From Paraglaciecola psychrophila 170 (lineage in GTDB: Bacteria; Pseudomonadota; Gammaproteobacteria; Enterobacterales; Alteromonadaceae), in assembly GCF_000347635.1 (NCBI RefSeq), contig NC_020514.1:4588001-4652000 (forward strand): 64,000 bases of DNA, written 5' to 3'. Positions 1-9,658 of this stretch are shown in pieces. The position numbers and the translations under genes were made by a program. Below the pieces are notes generated by a model that ran no database searches, was not told the origin of the DNA, and saw nothing but the letters and a program-made list of their open reading frames with translations. Position 1 is the stretch's first letter, and each line of letters begins with the position of its first letter.

Positions 1-443
1 TTCTTGGTATAACAAAAGTGAATCAAGGATGGATAGCATCAAACGGCGAGCACTCTGGCTTTTCTGAAGCGGTTGAAGTGTATTTTGACCCAGCCGTCAT
101 TTCGTTATCAGACTTAATCGAAATCCATTTGCATACCCATGCCAGTACATCCAACCATTCTATGCGCGGAAAATACCGTTCAGCCATATACACCTTTGAC
201 GATGTTCAATTTAAGCAAGCTCAAGATATATTGCACCTACTTAGTGCTGATTTTCATAAACCAGTCATTACTCAAGTCTATCCTTTCACACATTTTAAAC
301 AGAATAAAATTGAGCTTTCGAACTACTACTATTCAGCACCAGACCGGCCGTTTTGCCAAACCTATATTCGACCAAAAATCAGCTTACTGCTAGCCCGCTT
401 CAATCGCCATGTAAACCAAGATAAAGTGGTTGAACTCAACTAG
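1..443 (+). CDS. msrA: Peptide methionine sulfoxide reductase MsrA, 3' part (cut by window edge)
   Basis: The frame is open to base 1, so the GTG at 18 is probably not the start and the N-terminus, with the catalytic GCFW motif, lies outside the window. The visible part shows the MsrA core: VEVYFDPAVISLSDLIEIHL, then HSMRGKYRSAIYT, which is the conserved segment that precedes the C-terminal half, and FCQTYIRPK near the end. MsrA reduces methionine-S-sulfoxide in proteins using thioredoxin. About 146 codons are present of the usual 170-210. Nothing follows it in the same direction for several kilobases, so it probably ends its transcription unit. Confidence 0.85.
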   Translation, partial: LGITKVNQGWIASNGEHSGFSEAVEVYFDPAVISLSDLIEIHLHTHASTSNHSMRGKYRSAIYTFDDVQFKQAQDILHLLSADFHKPVITQVYPFTHFKQNKIELSNYYYSAPDRPFCQTYIRPKISLLLARFNRHVNQDKVVELN

Positions 444-942
444 GGAGCCAGCAATTTTAAATGTATCTAAGTATATTAATTGAAGCCAAAATAGCGTTGA
501 AAATTCAATTGAAATCCTGTTGTGGTTCGCGCCAAGCTCAAACTAAGCAACAACGTATTTTTTGCTTATAAAGCTGCGTTAATCAACGAATGATATTTTT
601 CATTGTTTATTTATAGCACACCTTACCCTGAAGCATTACCTGTGCTTAACGGCCCCTTATTGCACAAACTTCCCAGTCAGATTTAACGTTAGACTACTAA
701 TTTATACAGCAGAATCGTCGATCAGGTTTGCAAGGCTCAATGACTGCTCTAGGGAGTGGATGCAGAAAAATTCAAAATGACAGCAAATCGACGGCTTTGC
801 CGTCATTTCTGATAAATATCTGCTCACTGCTAAAAGTATGATCTTTGTTGACCTTCTAGGTTGTATTACCAGAAATTTTATTAAGGTCTTACAGGTGTAC
901 TCAAATATCTTGGCGCCATGTCGGTCAAAAATAATCATATGT
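444..942. other. Intergenic stretch without a recognised gene
   Basis: About 500 bases between msrA and the broken substrate-binding protein gene. A 78-codon minus-strand frame (702-938) exists but has no recognisable domain or family resemblance and no neighbour that supports it. I see no RNA gene and no clear strong terminator hairpin. Confidence 0.4.
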
Positions 943-1659
943 TTAATAGTTAGATTGAGCGGACCTTGACTGTTGTTGAAAATTGTTATTTTTCGCTAAT
1001 CGTTTGCGATTAAATTCAGGCAATTTAGCGCGTATTTTTTCTTGAATCTGCGGTAGTAAGCTAATATGTTTTTTATGAATAATATGATTAATCGAGATCT
1101 TTTTAAGCTCTATTATTTGAAAATCCTGGTCAAAATGTTTTTTTATCACCTCATCTATCACATAGACTGCATAATTATACCGGTCAGCTTTCAGCATACT
1201 CACAACACTGGAGAATAATTCATTATCTACATGAATCGATTTAAACTCTCCATTACCAATAAGCCCTATCATCCTGTCATTTCCCAGTATAGAGACTCTT
1301 TTATCTGCAAAAACACCTCGATTACAAGGTACTCCCTTGGCACAAATTAAAGATAAGCTTACACGCTTTAACTCTGGTTTTACCATTATCACGTTGGGAT
1401 ATTTTGTTGCTATTTTACCTAGTCATAATATGTCAGCGTCTACAACACCGTCGTTAAGTAAGATTAATCCCCGCAAAGAAGGTGTGGCAATAAGCTCCAC
1501 TTTAAATCCCAATTCACTATAAATTTCTACGAAAAGTTCAGCGTAATCATCGTGTTCAGGGTATTCAATATGAGTTAATAAAAAAGGTCTGGGGGACTGG
1601 GCATAACTTATGAATGAATAAAAAGTTAACAAATAAATGATGAGTATCCACGCTTTCAT
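943..1659 (-). pseudogene. Periplasmic substrate-binding protein (SBP_bac_3-like) with one in-frame TGA
   Basis: Reading 1659 to 943 gives a complete protein that aligns end to end with the intact paralog at 3220-3903: a signal peptide, the segment LGFKVELIATPSLRGLILL, and a C-terminal VIHKKHISLLPQIQEKIR. The only break is a TGA at 1423-1425. Both halves are in the same frame, and the paralog has CGA (Arg) at that codon, so one C-to-T transition explains it. The family binds amino acids or other small solutes in the periplasm, and many Alteromonadales carry such proteins without transporter genes beside them, as here. Probably a recent pseudogene after tandem duplication. Stop readthrough is possible but nothing supports it. 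Confidence 0.85.
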
Positions 1660-2365
1660 TTTCTTCCCTCTTATCGAGAACTTAGTTGAGCCTAACGCTT
1701 TTATGATTACATATTATTATGGAAGTATTCTAAGTGGCAATGTAATTCTGTAGTGAGCTCGTTCAGCGCGATGGTGCAGGTTATAGTCCATGGACTAACA
1801 TGTTTTGTTTTGTTTCCTTACCTACCACCTTTAAAATTAAGCTGTTACTTATCAATGACTTAAACAAATTTCAAATATGTGAATGCAATAAGTAAATACG
1901 ACTTCAGTCTACTTTGGTTGTATGAAAAACACGCCAAATCACTGCATTTGACTCGATAAGTCTTGATCGACGGTTGCGCCTAAGGGTATGCAATATCACT
2001 GTTGGTTGTGTAGGGATGCCATTTTAAGGAATGTCTAGATATGTCTTATTAAATAGTCAAATAAGGGTCATCAAGTCCCCCTTAGACAAGTGCATTTTTG
2101 TAAAAACCCACACACAGTGACGGCTAAAACCTATATGTTTGCTTACTGTTGCTTACTGTGACACCCACGTTAATAAATTAACCAAAACTGTGAAACCTAC
2201 AAAATTTAATTTCTTTTATTACAGGTAATGAGAAGTTGTGAGTGCCTTGAAAGTTTTTTGCTTAGTTTGTTTGAAAACTGACGACTTGCCTTAGTTTTCT
2301 TAGATTTGAAACAAGCGATTACCTCAACCTCTTAGATTGATAGCTTAAAAGTGCTAATAGTTTAC
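1660..2365. other. Intergenic stretch between duplicated gene and transposase relic
   Basis: About 700 bases with no convincing coding frame on either strand. A perfect direct duplication of TTGCTTACTG lies near 2139-2158. No tRNA or clear terminator was seen. It may hold decayed sequence linked to the transposase relic that follows. Confidence 0.4.
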
Positions 2366-3040
2366 TTAGGCATATTTTAACAGCGCTTTCGCTTTACCAA
2401 TACCGCGCATTCTTTGATGTTCGGTGTGCAAACCAAATTGACGCATTAAGTGTTCGCTACCTGCTGCAGTAGTAAAGTGTTGTTCAAACTCTGTGGTTAG
2501 GGTTAACCCTTGTTCTGAGTCTAAGCTTAGTCTTTCTAGTGTTGGGTTTTTATCCTCAATGTAACTGCGTTTGTCTGCCCGAATGATTTTGCCTGTCGTG
2601 TCTACCCGTTCACAATAGTCTTGAGGCTGTAGGCGATACCTTTGGGTATATATTGTCTTGGGCTACTAATAAAGGGCATTAAGTTATTAGGTTGTTGTGT
2701 GTGTTGCTGTATTAATGCGCTGTTGAATACTGGTATGCCATAACGCCGACTCTTGTTTATCTGACCAACCTTGAGCCTTTTCTAGATTCTCATACAACAC
2801 CACATGTACGTGATTACTCATCACCGCAAAGACACAGATACGCTAGCCACGCTATCAATAGCAAACACTGACGATAAATAAAGTAAACGAGACTCAACCC
2901 AACCTCGCCTGTGCTCATAGTTCTGACCTGAATAGTCATCAACACCACACAAATAAGACCGGCGAACACAGCGAGACACACAATGGTAATATCACGTATA
3001 AACTAAACTGATTAATCTCTTTCTTGCCTGCCTGCGGCAT
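2366..3040 (-). pseudogene. REP-associated tyrosine transposase (Y1/IS200-like) relic
   Basis: The minus strand encodes in pieces the typical proteobacterial RAYT family. After a start at 3040 come YHCVSRCVRRSYLCGVDDYS, then HRRGWVESRLLYL, the HUH-motif segment FAVMSNHVHVVLYE, and at the end LMRQFGLHTEHQRMRG followed by a TAA at 2366-2368. The pieces sit in different frames and the catalytic tyrosine region is disordered, so the gene is dead. RAYTs are single-copy transposases linked to REP palindromes and mobilise or maintain them. It lies exactly between the two paralogous substrate-binding protein genes. Boundaries are from the first Met and last stop that keep similarity. Confidence 0.8.
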
Positions 3041-3219
3041 AATAGCCACCCTCAAAAATCAACTTTAAATAAAGCCTATTTCTGTATGTTAACTAGCCAA
3101 TTATTTGTGGGCAACTACTTGTGAGAGTCTAGTTAGTAGTAGTTTTTCAGGCTGGATAATGCCAAACAAAGGATACAGGGAAGAAGGTTTAGCCATAAAT
3201 AGCAGATATCGCAGAAGGC

Positions 3220-3903
3220 TTATTTAGAATGGCTGTTTTCTAAACGCCTACGAGTTAGCTCTGGGAGTTTAGAGCGTATTTTTTCTTGAATTTGTGGTAG
3301 TAAACCAATATGTTTTTTATGAATAACATGATTAATTGAGATCTTTTTGAGTTCTACTACTTGTAAGTCTTGGTCAAATTGTTTTTCTATCACGTCATCT
3401 ATTACATATATTGCGTAGTTATATCGGCCTGCCTTAAGCATCTCGAGAACACTGGAGAACAATTCATTTTCTACATGAACGGATTTAAATTCTCCATCCT
3501 CAAGAAGCGCAAGCATCCTGCTATTTGCTAATATAGATATTTTTTCATTTCTTAATATACTTCGGTCACAAGGCACTCCCTTAGAGCATATTAAAGATAA
3601 GGTAGCGCTTTGTAATTTAGGTTGCACCACTATCACATTGGGATATGTTTTTGCTATTAGACCAAGTCGTAATACGTCAGCGTCTACAACATCGTTGTTG
3701 AGTAAAATTAATCCCCGTAAAGAGGGTGTAGGGATCAGCTCGACCTTAAAGCCCAATTCAGTGTAAATCTCTACGAAAAGTTTGGAATAGTCATCCGTAT
3801 CAGGGTACACAATATGAGTTAATAAAAAAGGTTTTGGCGCTTGAGCAAAGCTTACGAATGAGCAAGAAGTTAGTAAGTAAATAATAAACATCCAGGTTTT
3901 CAT
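3220..3903 (-). CDS. Periplasmic substrate-binding protein, SBP_bac_3-like
   Basis: A 227-residue protein with a signal peptide (MKTWMFIIYLLTSCSFVSFA, cleaved after AQA) and an extracellular solute-binding fold of the amino-acid/polar type: an N-terminal lobe with PSLRGLILLNNDVVDADVLR, a middle with CSKGVPCDRS and a C-terminal HKKHIGLLPQIQEKIR. No permease or ATPase is adjacent, so it is an orphan receptor and its ligand is unknown. An almost identical but interrupted copy lies at 943-1659. The start is supported by a purine-rich AGGAGAA just upstream of 3903. Intact length matches the family's usual 220-250. Confidence 0.75.
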   Translation of the reverse strand: MKTWMFIIYLLTSCSFVSFAQAPKPFLLTHIVYPDTDDYSKLFVEIYTELGFKVELIPTPSLRGLILLNNDVVDADVLRLGLIAKTYPNVIVVQPKLQSATLSLICSKGVPCDRSILRNEKISILANSRMLALLEDGEFKSVHVENELFSSVLEMLKAGRYNYAIYVIDDVIEKQFDQDLQVVELKKISINHVIHKKHIGLLPQIQEKIRSKLPELTRRRLENSHSK

Positions 3904-4156
3904 TTATTCTCCTTTCCTTTCCTGTCGTGATTTTATCCAAATCTGACATCATCACCTCACCATAACACTTTATTATAGAAGTATTCGTATGATTAATTAC
4001 TTTAGCTTATGACTTAACTCTAGGGCGAAATAGTTCTCTATATCTGGCCAGATAAAATAGACTATATGCATATTGACTGCATCGTGATAGTTGTGAGCAA
4101 ATCACATATAAAATGTTATCTTTGTTAACAGTGAATACAAAAAGCAGATCCATGTA

Positions 4157-6535
4157 ATGAAACTTATCCTAAAAATTCTCACTGTTATCTTTGTCTGCGC
4201 CGGCGTCTTAGGTGCCTGGTATATCTATAGCAAACAACCGATACGCAGTGGTGAAGTTAGCCTAACCAACTTACAAGCGCCAGTCAGCGTGCGTTATGAT
4301 GAACGCGGCGTACCGCATATCCAAGCTCAGAACGAAGCCGATATGTATCGCACTCTGGGATATGTGCATGCCCAAGACCGCCTGTTTCAAATGGAGATGG
4401 TGCGCCGTTTGGCGCGAGGTGAGTTAGCGGCCATACTCGGGCCAAAACTGCTCGTTACCGACCGTTTATTTCGTACTCTAGGCATTCGCGCTCATGCAGA
4501 TGCCTATGCAGCAAAGATGGACACTAGCACTCCTGCAAATAAGGCGTTGGCCGCTTATTTAGATGGTATCAACCAATATCAGAACATTCACCCAGCCCCT
4601 ATAGAGTTCGATATTCTTGGTATTACAAAACGCCCATTTACCGCTGCGGATACACTCAGCGTCGCCGGTTATATGGCTTACAGTTTTGCCGCCGCTTTTC
4701 GCACTGAGCCGGTGCTAACTTATGTACGTGACCAATTGGGTGCTGACTATCTTGAGGTGTTTGATCTGGCTTGGCACCCCGAAGGTGTAGTGTCACCGCC
4801 CCTTTCCACCAAAGATTGGCATGGCCTTAATCGCCTAGCTCATATCAGCCAACAAGCGATTTCAGATAGCGGTTTAGCACTATTTGAAGGCAGCAACGCT
4901 TGGGCTGTATCTGGGAGTCGCACATCCAGTGGTAAACCACTCCTAGCAGGTGACCCACACATCGGTTTTGCCGTTCCGTCAGTTTGGTACGAAGCACATT
5001 TGTCTTATCCAGGGTTTGAGCTGTATGGTCATCATCAAGCACTCAACCCAGTCGCTAGTCTTGGACACAATATGGACTTTGGTTGGAGCATTACTATGTT
5101 CCAAAACGATGACATAGACCTCATTGCCGAAAAGCTTAATCCTGATAACATTAATCAAGTTTGGTATCAGGGCCAATGGGTAGAGCTGCAAAGTCGCACT
5201 GAGCAAATTGAAGTTAAAGGTGAGGACCCAGTCACATTAACCCTGCGTCGTTCGCCTCACGGCCCCATTATCAACGATGCTCTTGGTGAGCATTCTGGCA
5301 AAACACCTATCGCCATGTGGTGGGCGTTTCTTGAAACAGATAACCCAATTCTTGATGCCTTTTATCAACTCAACCGTGCTGATACCTTGGCAAAAGCCCG
5401 TGCAGCCAGTGAAAAAATCCATGCGCCAGGACTCAACATAATCTGGGCCAATGCTAGTGGTGATATTGGTTGGTGGGCAGCGGCTCAACTGCCTCTGCGC
5501 CCTAGTGGCGTTAATCCTACATTTATTCTCGATGGCAGTAGTGCTGAAGCTGATAAACTGGGCTTTGTACCATTTACTGACAATCCCCAACAAGAAAACC
5601 CAGAACGCGGATATATTATTTCAGCTAATTATCAGCCCGTTCCTGATAGTGGTATTGAGGTGCCGGGTTACTATAATTTACCCGCTCGAGGGATTCGACT
5701 AGAGCAACGTTTAAGCGACAATAGCGTGCAGTGGAATGTGCAAAATAGTCAAGCACTGCAACTGGACACTGGCAGCGGCTATGCACAACTCTTACTTAAA
5801 CCGTTGTTACCCATTATTAAAACTGCGGCCAGCGCCGATGAAAAAGAGCTCGTGAACTTACTCAGTAACTGGGATGGGGATCATAAAACTGATGAAGTCG
5901 CCGCAACGATTTTTAACCAGTTAGTTTACCAACTTGCATTTGAGGCCATGAGTGACGAAATGGGTGACGGCTTCTTCGCAACATTAATTCGTACTCGCGT
6001 AATAGATTTTGCTTTACCGCGTTTAGCTGAGGATCCCGACTCGCCGTGGTGGGATAATCAAAAAACCTCAGTCACCGAAGATCGCGCAGCAACGGTGACC
6101 GTTGCGTGGCGAGAAAGTTTAAAACATCTGCGTATCACGTTGGGCAACAACACGGCCAACTGGCAATGGGGCGCAGTCCATACCCTCACCCATGAACACC
6201 CACTAGGACAGCAAAAACCGCTGGATATATTATTCAACGTGGGTCAGTTTGCTGTTCCTGGTGGACACGAGACGCCAAACAACCTGTCACATAAAATCGG
6301 TCCAGCGCCTTGGTCAGTAGCATACGGCCCCTCGACTCGCCGACTCATCGACTTTGCCGACCCTAGTCAGTCACTGGGTATCAATCCTGTTGGGCAAAGT
6401 GGGGTGTTGTTTGATCAACATTATCGAGATCAGGCTGAATCATACATCAACGGCCAATACCATAAACAGTACTTGAGCGAAGCCGATGTGGCAGCCAACA
6501 CCGAAGATACCTTGCAACTAGTGCCGGTCAAATGA
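4157..6535 (+). CDS. Penicillin acylase family protein (N-terminal nucleophile amidase)
   Basis: A 792-residue Ntn hydrolase precursor. It starts with a membrane or signal segment (residues about 4-24), then an alpha-chain region with VRYDERGVPHIQAQNEAD and GYVHAQDRLFQMEMVRRLARG. The autoprocessing site is GSNAWAVSG: Ser246 would become the N-terminal nucleophile of the beta chain. DPHIGFAVPSVWYEAHL and QWGAVHTLTHEHPLG fit the beta chain. The family hydrolyses amide bonds such as penicillin side chains or acyl-homoserine lactones. Its natural substrate here is unknown, and quorum quenching is only a possibility. It stands alone, with a terminator-like hairpin 23 bases after the stop. Confidence 0.93.
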   Translation: MKLILKILTVIFVCAGVLGAWYIYSKQPIRSGEVSLTNLQAPVSVRYDERGVPHIQAQNEADMYRTLGYVHAQDRLFQMEMVRRLARGELAAILGPKLLVTDRLFRTLGIRAHADAYAAKMDTSTPANKALAAYLDGINQYQNIHPAPIEFDILGITKRPFTAADTLSVAGYMAYSFAAAFRTEPVLTYVRDQLGADYLEVFDLAWHPEGVVSPPLSTKDWHGLNRLAHISQQAISDSGLALFEGSNAWAVSGSRTSSGKPLLAGDPHIGFAVPSVWYEAHLSYPGFELYGHHQALNPVASLGHNMDFGWSITMFQNDDIDLIAEKLNPDNINQVWYQGQWVELQSRTEQIEVKGEDPVTLTLRRSPHGPIINDALGEHSGKTPIAMWWAFLETDNPILDAFYQLNRADTLAKARAASEKIHAPGLNIIWANASGDIGWWAAAQLPLRPSGVNPTFILDGSSAEADKLGFVPFTDNPQQENPERGYIISANYQPVPDSGIEVPGYYNLPARGIRLEQRLSDNSVQWNVQNSQALQLDTGSGYAQLLLKPLLPIIKTAASADEKELVNLLSNWDGDHKTDEVAATIFNQLVYQLAFEAMSDEMGDGFFATLIRTRVIDFALPRLAEDPDSPWWDNQKTSVTEDRAATVTVAWRESLKHLRITLGNNTANWQWGAVHTLTHEHPLGQQKPLDILFNVGQFAVPGGHETPNNLSHKIGPAPWSVAYGPSTRRLIDFADPSQSLGINPVGQSGVLFDQHYRDQAESYINGQYHKQYLSEADVAANTEDTLQLVPVK

Positions 6536-6558
6536 ACTAACAATGTGAATCAATAAAA

Positions 6559-6592
6559 CCCTAAACAGAACCAAAGTACACTCTGTTTAGGG
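6559..6592. terminator. 11-bp perfect hairpin between convergent genes
   Basis: CCCTAAACAGA at 6559-6569 pairs exactly with TCTGTTTAGGG at 6582-6592 around a 12-base loop. On the minus strand the stem is followed by TTTTATTG, so it fits a terminator for the CBS gene best. It can also end the acylase transcript from the other side. Confidence 0.65.
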
Positions 6593-6678
6593 GTGCGATT
6601 AATAGCGTTAACAGCCAATAAATAGGGAGATGACTATTACAATCCTCACCTGATGCTCAGACCTTAGCTAATAAAGCC

Positions 6679-7272
6679 TTAAATAAGTTCCTCGTGCTCG
6701 TGCATCACATTAAAACAATCCTTAAACGAATGTGCAGTAGCATTAATATAAACTGGCTCATGCAATACTCGACTTACATCTGTTGATGATATTATCCCGC
6801 AAATCTTGTTGGTTTCATCCACAACTTGAATATAAGCTTCACCTAGTGATTCCATAGTTTTCTTGATATCACCGATACACGCTCTGTGAACATTATTTTT
6901 TCGTAAAGCGGGCATTTTGTAGACTAGACTCATTACATCTGCGACCGTTAGTTCAGACCTTGCCACACGTTTTCGATTTGCAATCATTAATACAACACGG
7001 CTAACCAAAGTAAAGCTACTGATAACACCCAATAATTTAGTCTCTGTCCCAACGTATAAGGTAGACTTTTTATTACTGAGCTTCATGACTGTCAACGCTT
7101 CATCAATGCTGGTATCCGGGGCAATCATTTGCGAAAGAATACAATGAATGTCGTTAACAACGTACTCAGCTGAGCTATGTATATCAGGACAAGCCTGCGC
7201 TTCGACTGGCATATTGACGCCAATAACACTGTTATCCACAGTAGGAATTATTTTAAAGTTATTCATTTTCAT
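6679..7272 (-). CDS. CBS-domain protein
   Basis: A 197-residue soluble protein with two CBS motifs. The first is around residues 38-100, with MIAPDTSIDEALTVMKL and LLGVISSFTLVSR. The second is around 105-170, with VADVMS, AYIQVVDETNKICGIISSTD and VSRVLHE. CBS pairs (Bateman modules) bind adenine nucleotides and act as energy or ligand sensors. There is no attached enzyme or channel domain, so it probably works in trans. The N-terminal 35 residues are unlike the family. Partner and role are unknown. Confidence 0.75.
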   Translation of the reverse strand: MKMNNFKIIPTVDNSVIGVNMPVEAQACPDIHSSAEYVVNDIHCILSQMIAPDTSIDEALTVMKLSNKKSTLYVGTETKLLGVISSFTLVSRVVLMIANRKRVARSELTVADVMSLVYKMPALRKNNVHRACIGDIKKTMESLGEAYIQVVDETNKICGIISSTDVSRVLHEPVYINATAHSFKDCFNVMHEHEELI

Positions 7273-7327
7273 TCACCAAAAATATTTATTAATACGACTA
7301 CAAATTACTCTGCATAATTGAATTTAT

Positions 7328-7624
7328 TTAAATAAATGCTTTGGGTGGAGCGCGGGTAAGAGGCCGTAAATAGCCATAGTTTAAGGAGTATGTAGTCTTA
7401 GCTTGAACCGCAATAGAATTAAGGGCGGCATTCTCAGTAACCTCATGATTGATGCCAACACTATCATCACCTGAGTCATATTCAGGGGTACTATCAGCCA
7501 CGCAATAAAAATCAGCAGCGTATCTGACTTTACTCTGAGAGGAAACATCACCTGCTGCGGCAACATTGATAAACGATACGGACAAGAATAAAAACAACAA
7601 CAAAGCTAAATTGCACTTAATCAT
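7328..7624 (-). CDS. Small secreted hypothetical protein
   Basis: From the ATG at 7624 the frame gives 98 residues with a clear signal peptide (MIKCNLALLLFLFLSVSFIN, cleaved near VAAAG), followed by a short acidic mature part without a recognised domain. The frame is open further upstream to 7753, but the extension lacks signal-peptide character, so I prefer the inner start. It is 55 bases upstream of nothing obvious and downstream of the 7906-8415 gene. Function unknown. Confidence 0.4.
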   Translation of the reverse strand: MIKCNLALLLFLFLSVSFINVAAAGDVSSQSKVRYAADFYCVADSTPEYDSGDDSVGINHEVTENAALNSIAVQAKTTYSLNYGYLRPLTRAPPKAFI

Positions 7625-7845
7625 GCAATTTTTGAGCGGATATTTTATTGGTAATGTAGCGTTCATCTCTTGATCATATGTCTGCCAGAAAAAAACACAA
7701 GCGGGATCTGTCGTGAATTTATGTCGTTTCGTCTTAATATTTTTAGATCCCACAATTTACAGCATATTTCATCTGCAAAAAGTGATGTACAACATCGAAA
7801 GATGTTTAAAGCCTTTCTATGCATAAGCAGCAAATATTGACTAAA

Positions 7846-7881
7846 AAGGGCATCACATATTGGAAAATATGTGATGCCCTT
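7846..7881 (-). terminator. Strong rho-independent terminator
   Basis: A 16-bp stem (7846-7861 with 7866-7881, four-base loop) whose core is GGGCATCACATATT and its exact complement. On the minus strand it is followed by a T-rich run (TTTTAG). It lies 25 bases after the stop of the 7906-8415 gene. Confidence 0.85.
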
Positions 7882-7905
7882 GAAGATTAAAATACCACTA
7901 CCTTT

Positions 7906-8415
7906 TTATTCTGGCTCTTGCTCTGAGGCTTCATTTTCATCATCTTCTTCATCTTCTTCATCTTGTTCACCTAATAGGCTCTCGCTAGAGGCATCATAAT
8001 TAAAGGCGCCCAAGAAGGTGGTGTATTCGTCACTTGCAACACCACTGAGTTTGACACTGTATTCCTGTTCGAAAAGTAAAATAATCCAGGTCACTTGCTG
8101 CATCTTATTTTTTTTCGCTTTACTCATCAAATTGACAATAAAAGAACTTGAGCAAGAACATCCACCAGCCGCTTCATGAATATCAATGGTGCCAGTGTGA
8201 GCACCATTGGTTTCCATTTGTTGCGGCGAAAAATAGTTAATTTTATAATTATCTGACCAAGTGTTTCTCGCCCGAGTGCCTTTCTTGAAAAAAGTCTCCT
8301 CAAAATACTCATCAGGGATATCAGCATACGGATGTTGTGACGCCCAAATGGACACCTTGCCCTTTGTATTAAAAAGTAATCCTTTATCAGGAGTTGAAAT
8401 ATTGTCTTCGTTCAT
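7906..8415 (-). CDS. Possible Imm22-like immunity protein with acidic tail
   Basis: A 169-residue cytoplasmic protein. The segment KVSIWASQHPYADIPDEYFE resembles the opening of immunity protein 22 family members, whose signature is an SxW near the start followed by an eYf segment, and CSCSSSFIVNLMSKAKKNKM plus FLGAFNYD fit a compact alpha/beta protein. The last 25 residues are nearly all Glu, Asp and Gln, a common trait of immunity proteins that block basic nuclease toxins. The family assignment is from memory of the pattern and is tentative. No toxin gene is adjacent. A strong terminator follows, so it is monocistronic. Confidence 0.45.
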   Translation of the reverse strand: MNEDNISTPDKGLLFNTKGKVSIWASQHPYADIPDEYFEETFFKKGTRARNTWSDNYKINYFSPQQMETNGAHTGTIDIHEAAGGCSCSSSFIVNLMSKAKKNKMQQVTWIILLFEQEYSVKLSGVASDEYTTFLGAFNYDASSESLLGEQDEEDEEDDENEASEQEPE

Positions 8416-8634
8416 GGAGAAAGTGACTGCCGGTTAATAAGTATTTTCACATTCTATTATAGTGGTAGTGGAATAGCGAAAAAAGAGGCCGTTTTAACAA
8501 AGCAAGATCAAAATTAAGAAGCTTAGTGTTGTGTGGAATAAGGACTGAACCAATTGACATTGTGCTAAGGTTATTAGAGGTAATTGCAATAAATATCAAC
8601 GAGGTATGTGAGTATTACCACCGAAATTAGAGGT

Positions 8635-9384
8635 TTAAAGAATATTTATTTCAGTATTGTGCTTATCTAAAATAGCTTGCAGTTCGCCTGAAGCTTTTAT
8701 TTGTTTGATTGCCTGATTTATCAAGGGTAAAAGGCCTTGATGTTTTTTTCTGATCCTCATTAGAAAATTTCCTTTGCTATGTAAAACAGCAAAACCTATA
8801 TCCACATCATTCACTTTAGCCCAATGTTTAGCCGTTTCTTGTTCCAATATAATGACATCGAATCTTTCGTGCTTCAAACCTAAAATCAAGTGATTTTCAT
8901 CGAGAAAATCTGTGCGGATAAAAGTATCATCATCAAAGTAAAAGTACCCAGCAATAGTACCAACATATTTATTATACAAAGACTCCCGTGTTGGGAATAA
9001 CTGCACTATTTTTTTTAAGGTGATAAAACTTTCTTTGAGTTCAAAAAAAGGTTCGCTTATGACATATTCTGGGCCAACTTCGAGGGTCTTTAGCCATTCT
9101 AGGCAGATGAAATCAAAATCTACTGAACCTACTGTTAAGGCTACTTCTGCTCGTTTTTGAGGGAGTTTTACAGGCACAAATTTAATATTTGAATGGCGTT
9201 GTATGGCTTCGGTTATCTCAGTCATAATACCAGGGTAACCTGGCTGGGCTGCGGTAAGGATAGGAACCCATCCACCATCAGAATCTACATCAAAATATAG
9301 CTTGTGTTGTCCTTTCTCAGCGGCGCTGCTAAGGCTCGTTAGAATATAGATTAACGCTACTAATCGACATATTACCCGCAACAA
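8635..9384 (-). CDS. Periplasmic substrate-binding protein, SBP_bac_3 family
   Basis: A 249-residue protein with a signal peptide (MLRVICRLVALIYILTSLSS, then AAEK). The mature part follows the amino-acid-binding protein plan: WVPILTAAQPGYPGIMTEI, then LPQKRAEVALTVGSVDFDF (lobe 1), YVGTIAGYFYFDDD (start of lobe 2) and a C-terminal LLPLINQAIKQIKASGELQAILDKH, the typical final helix. No transporter genes lie beside it. It is more typical of the family than the 3220-3903 paralogs. The ligand cannot be told from sequence. Confidence 0.8.
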   Translation of the reverse strand: MLRVICRLVALIYILTSLSSAAEKGQHKLYFDVDSDGGWVPILTAAQPGYPGIMTEITEAIQRHSNIKFVPVKLPQKRAEVALTVGSVDFDFICLEWLKTLEVGPEYVISEPFFELKESFITLKKIVQLFPTRESLYNKYVGTIAGYFYFDDDTFIRTDFLDENHLILGLKHERFDVIILEQETAKHWAKVNDVDIGFAVLHSKGNFLMRIRKKHQGLLPLINQAIKQIKASGELQAILDKHNTEINIL

Positions 9385-9658
9385 AAAATTACCCTACATA
9401 CTTTATTTAGTATTATTATTTAGGTTACTCGCTTTACCCAATAAGTATACATTTGATTTTTTTAAAACATATTTGCCAAACCCCTTATTGAATTGAATCC
9501 TTTTATCATTGGGGTGTTTACACGACTCGTCTTATATAACTTTCGTTTTGACGTTTTGTTGCAAGTATTTACTTATTATTTAAAATTAACATCTTAAAGC
9601 TCCAAATTTAATAACTTGATAAGCTAATGTTTAATCTTAAATTATCAACAGACAATCT

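Noticed and set aside
702..938. 78-codon minus-strand frame after msrA
   Set aside because: No family features, no supporting neighbour and no ribosome binding site; composition is not convincing.
1423..1425. TGA in the first substrate-binding protein gene as selenocysteine
   Set aside because: The paralog has Arg there, not Cys, and no SECIS-like hairpin or Sec family is involved.
5237..5593. 118-codon frame opposite the acylase gene
   Set aside because: Shadow of a well-supported gene; no features of its own.
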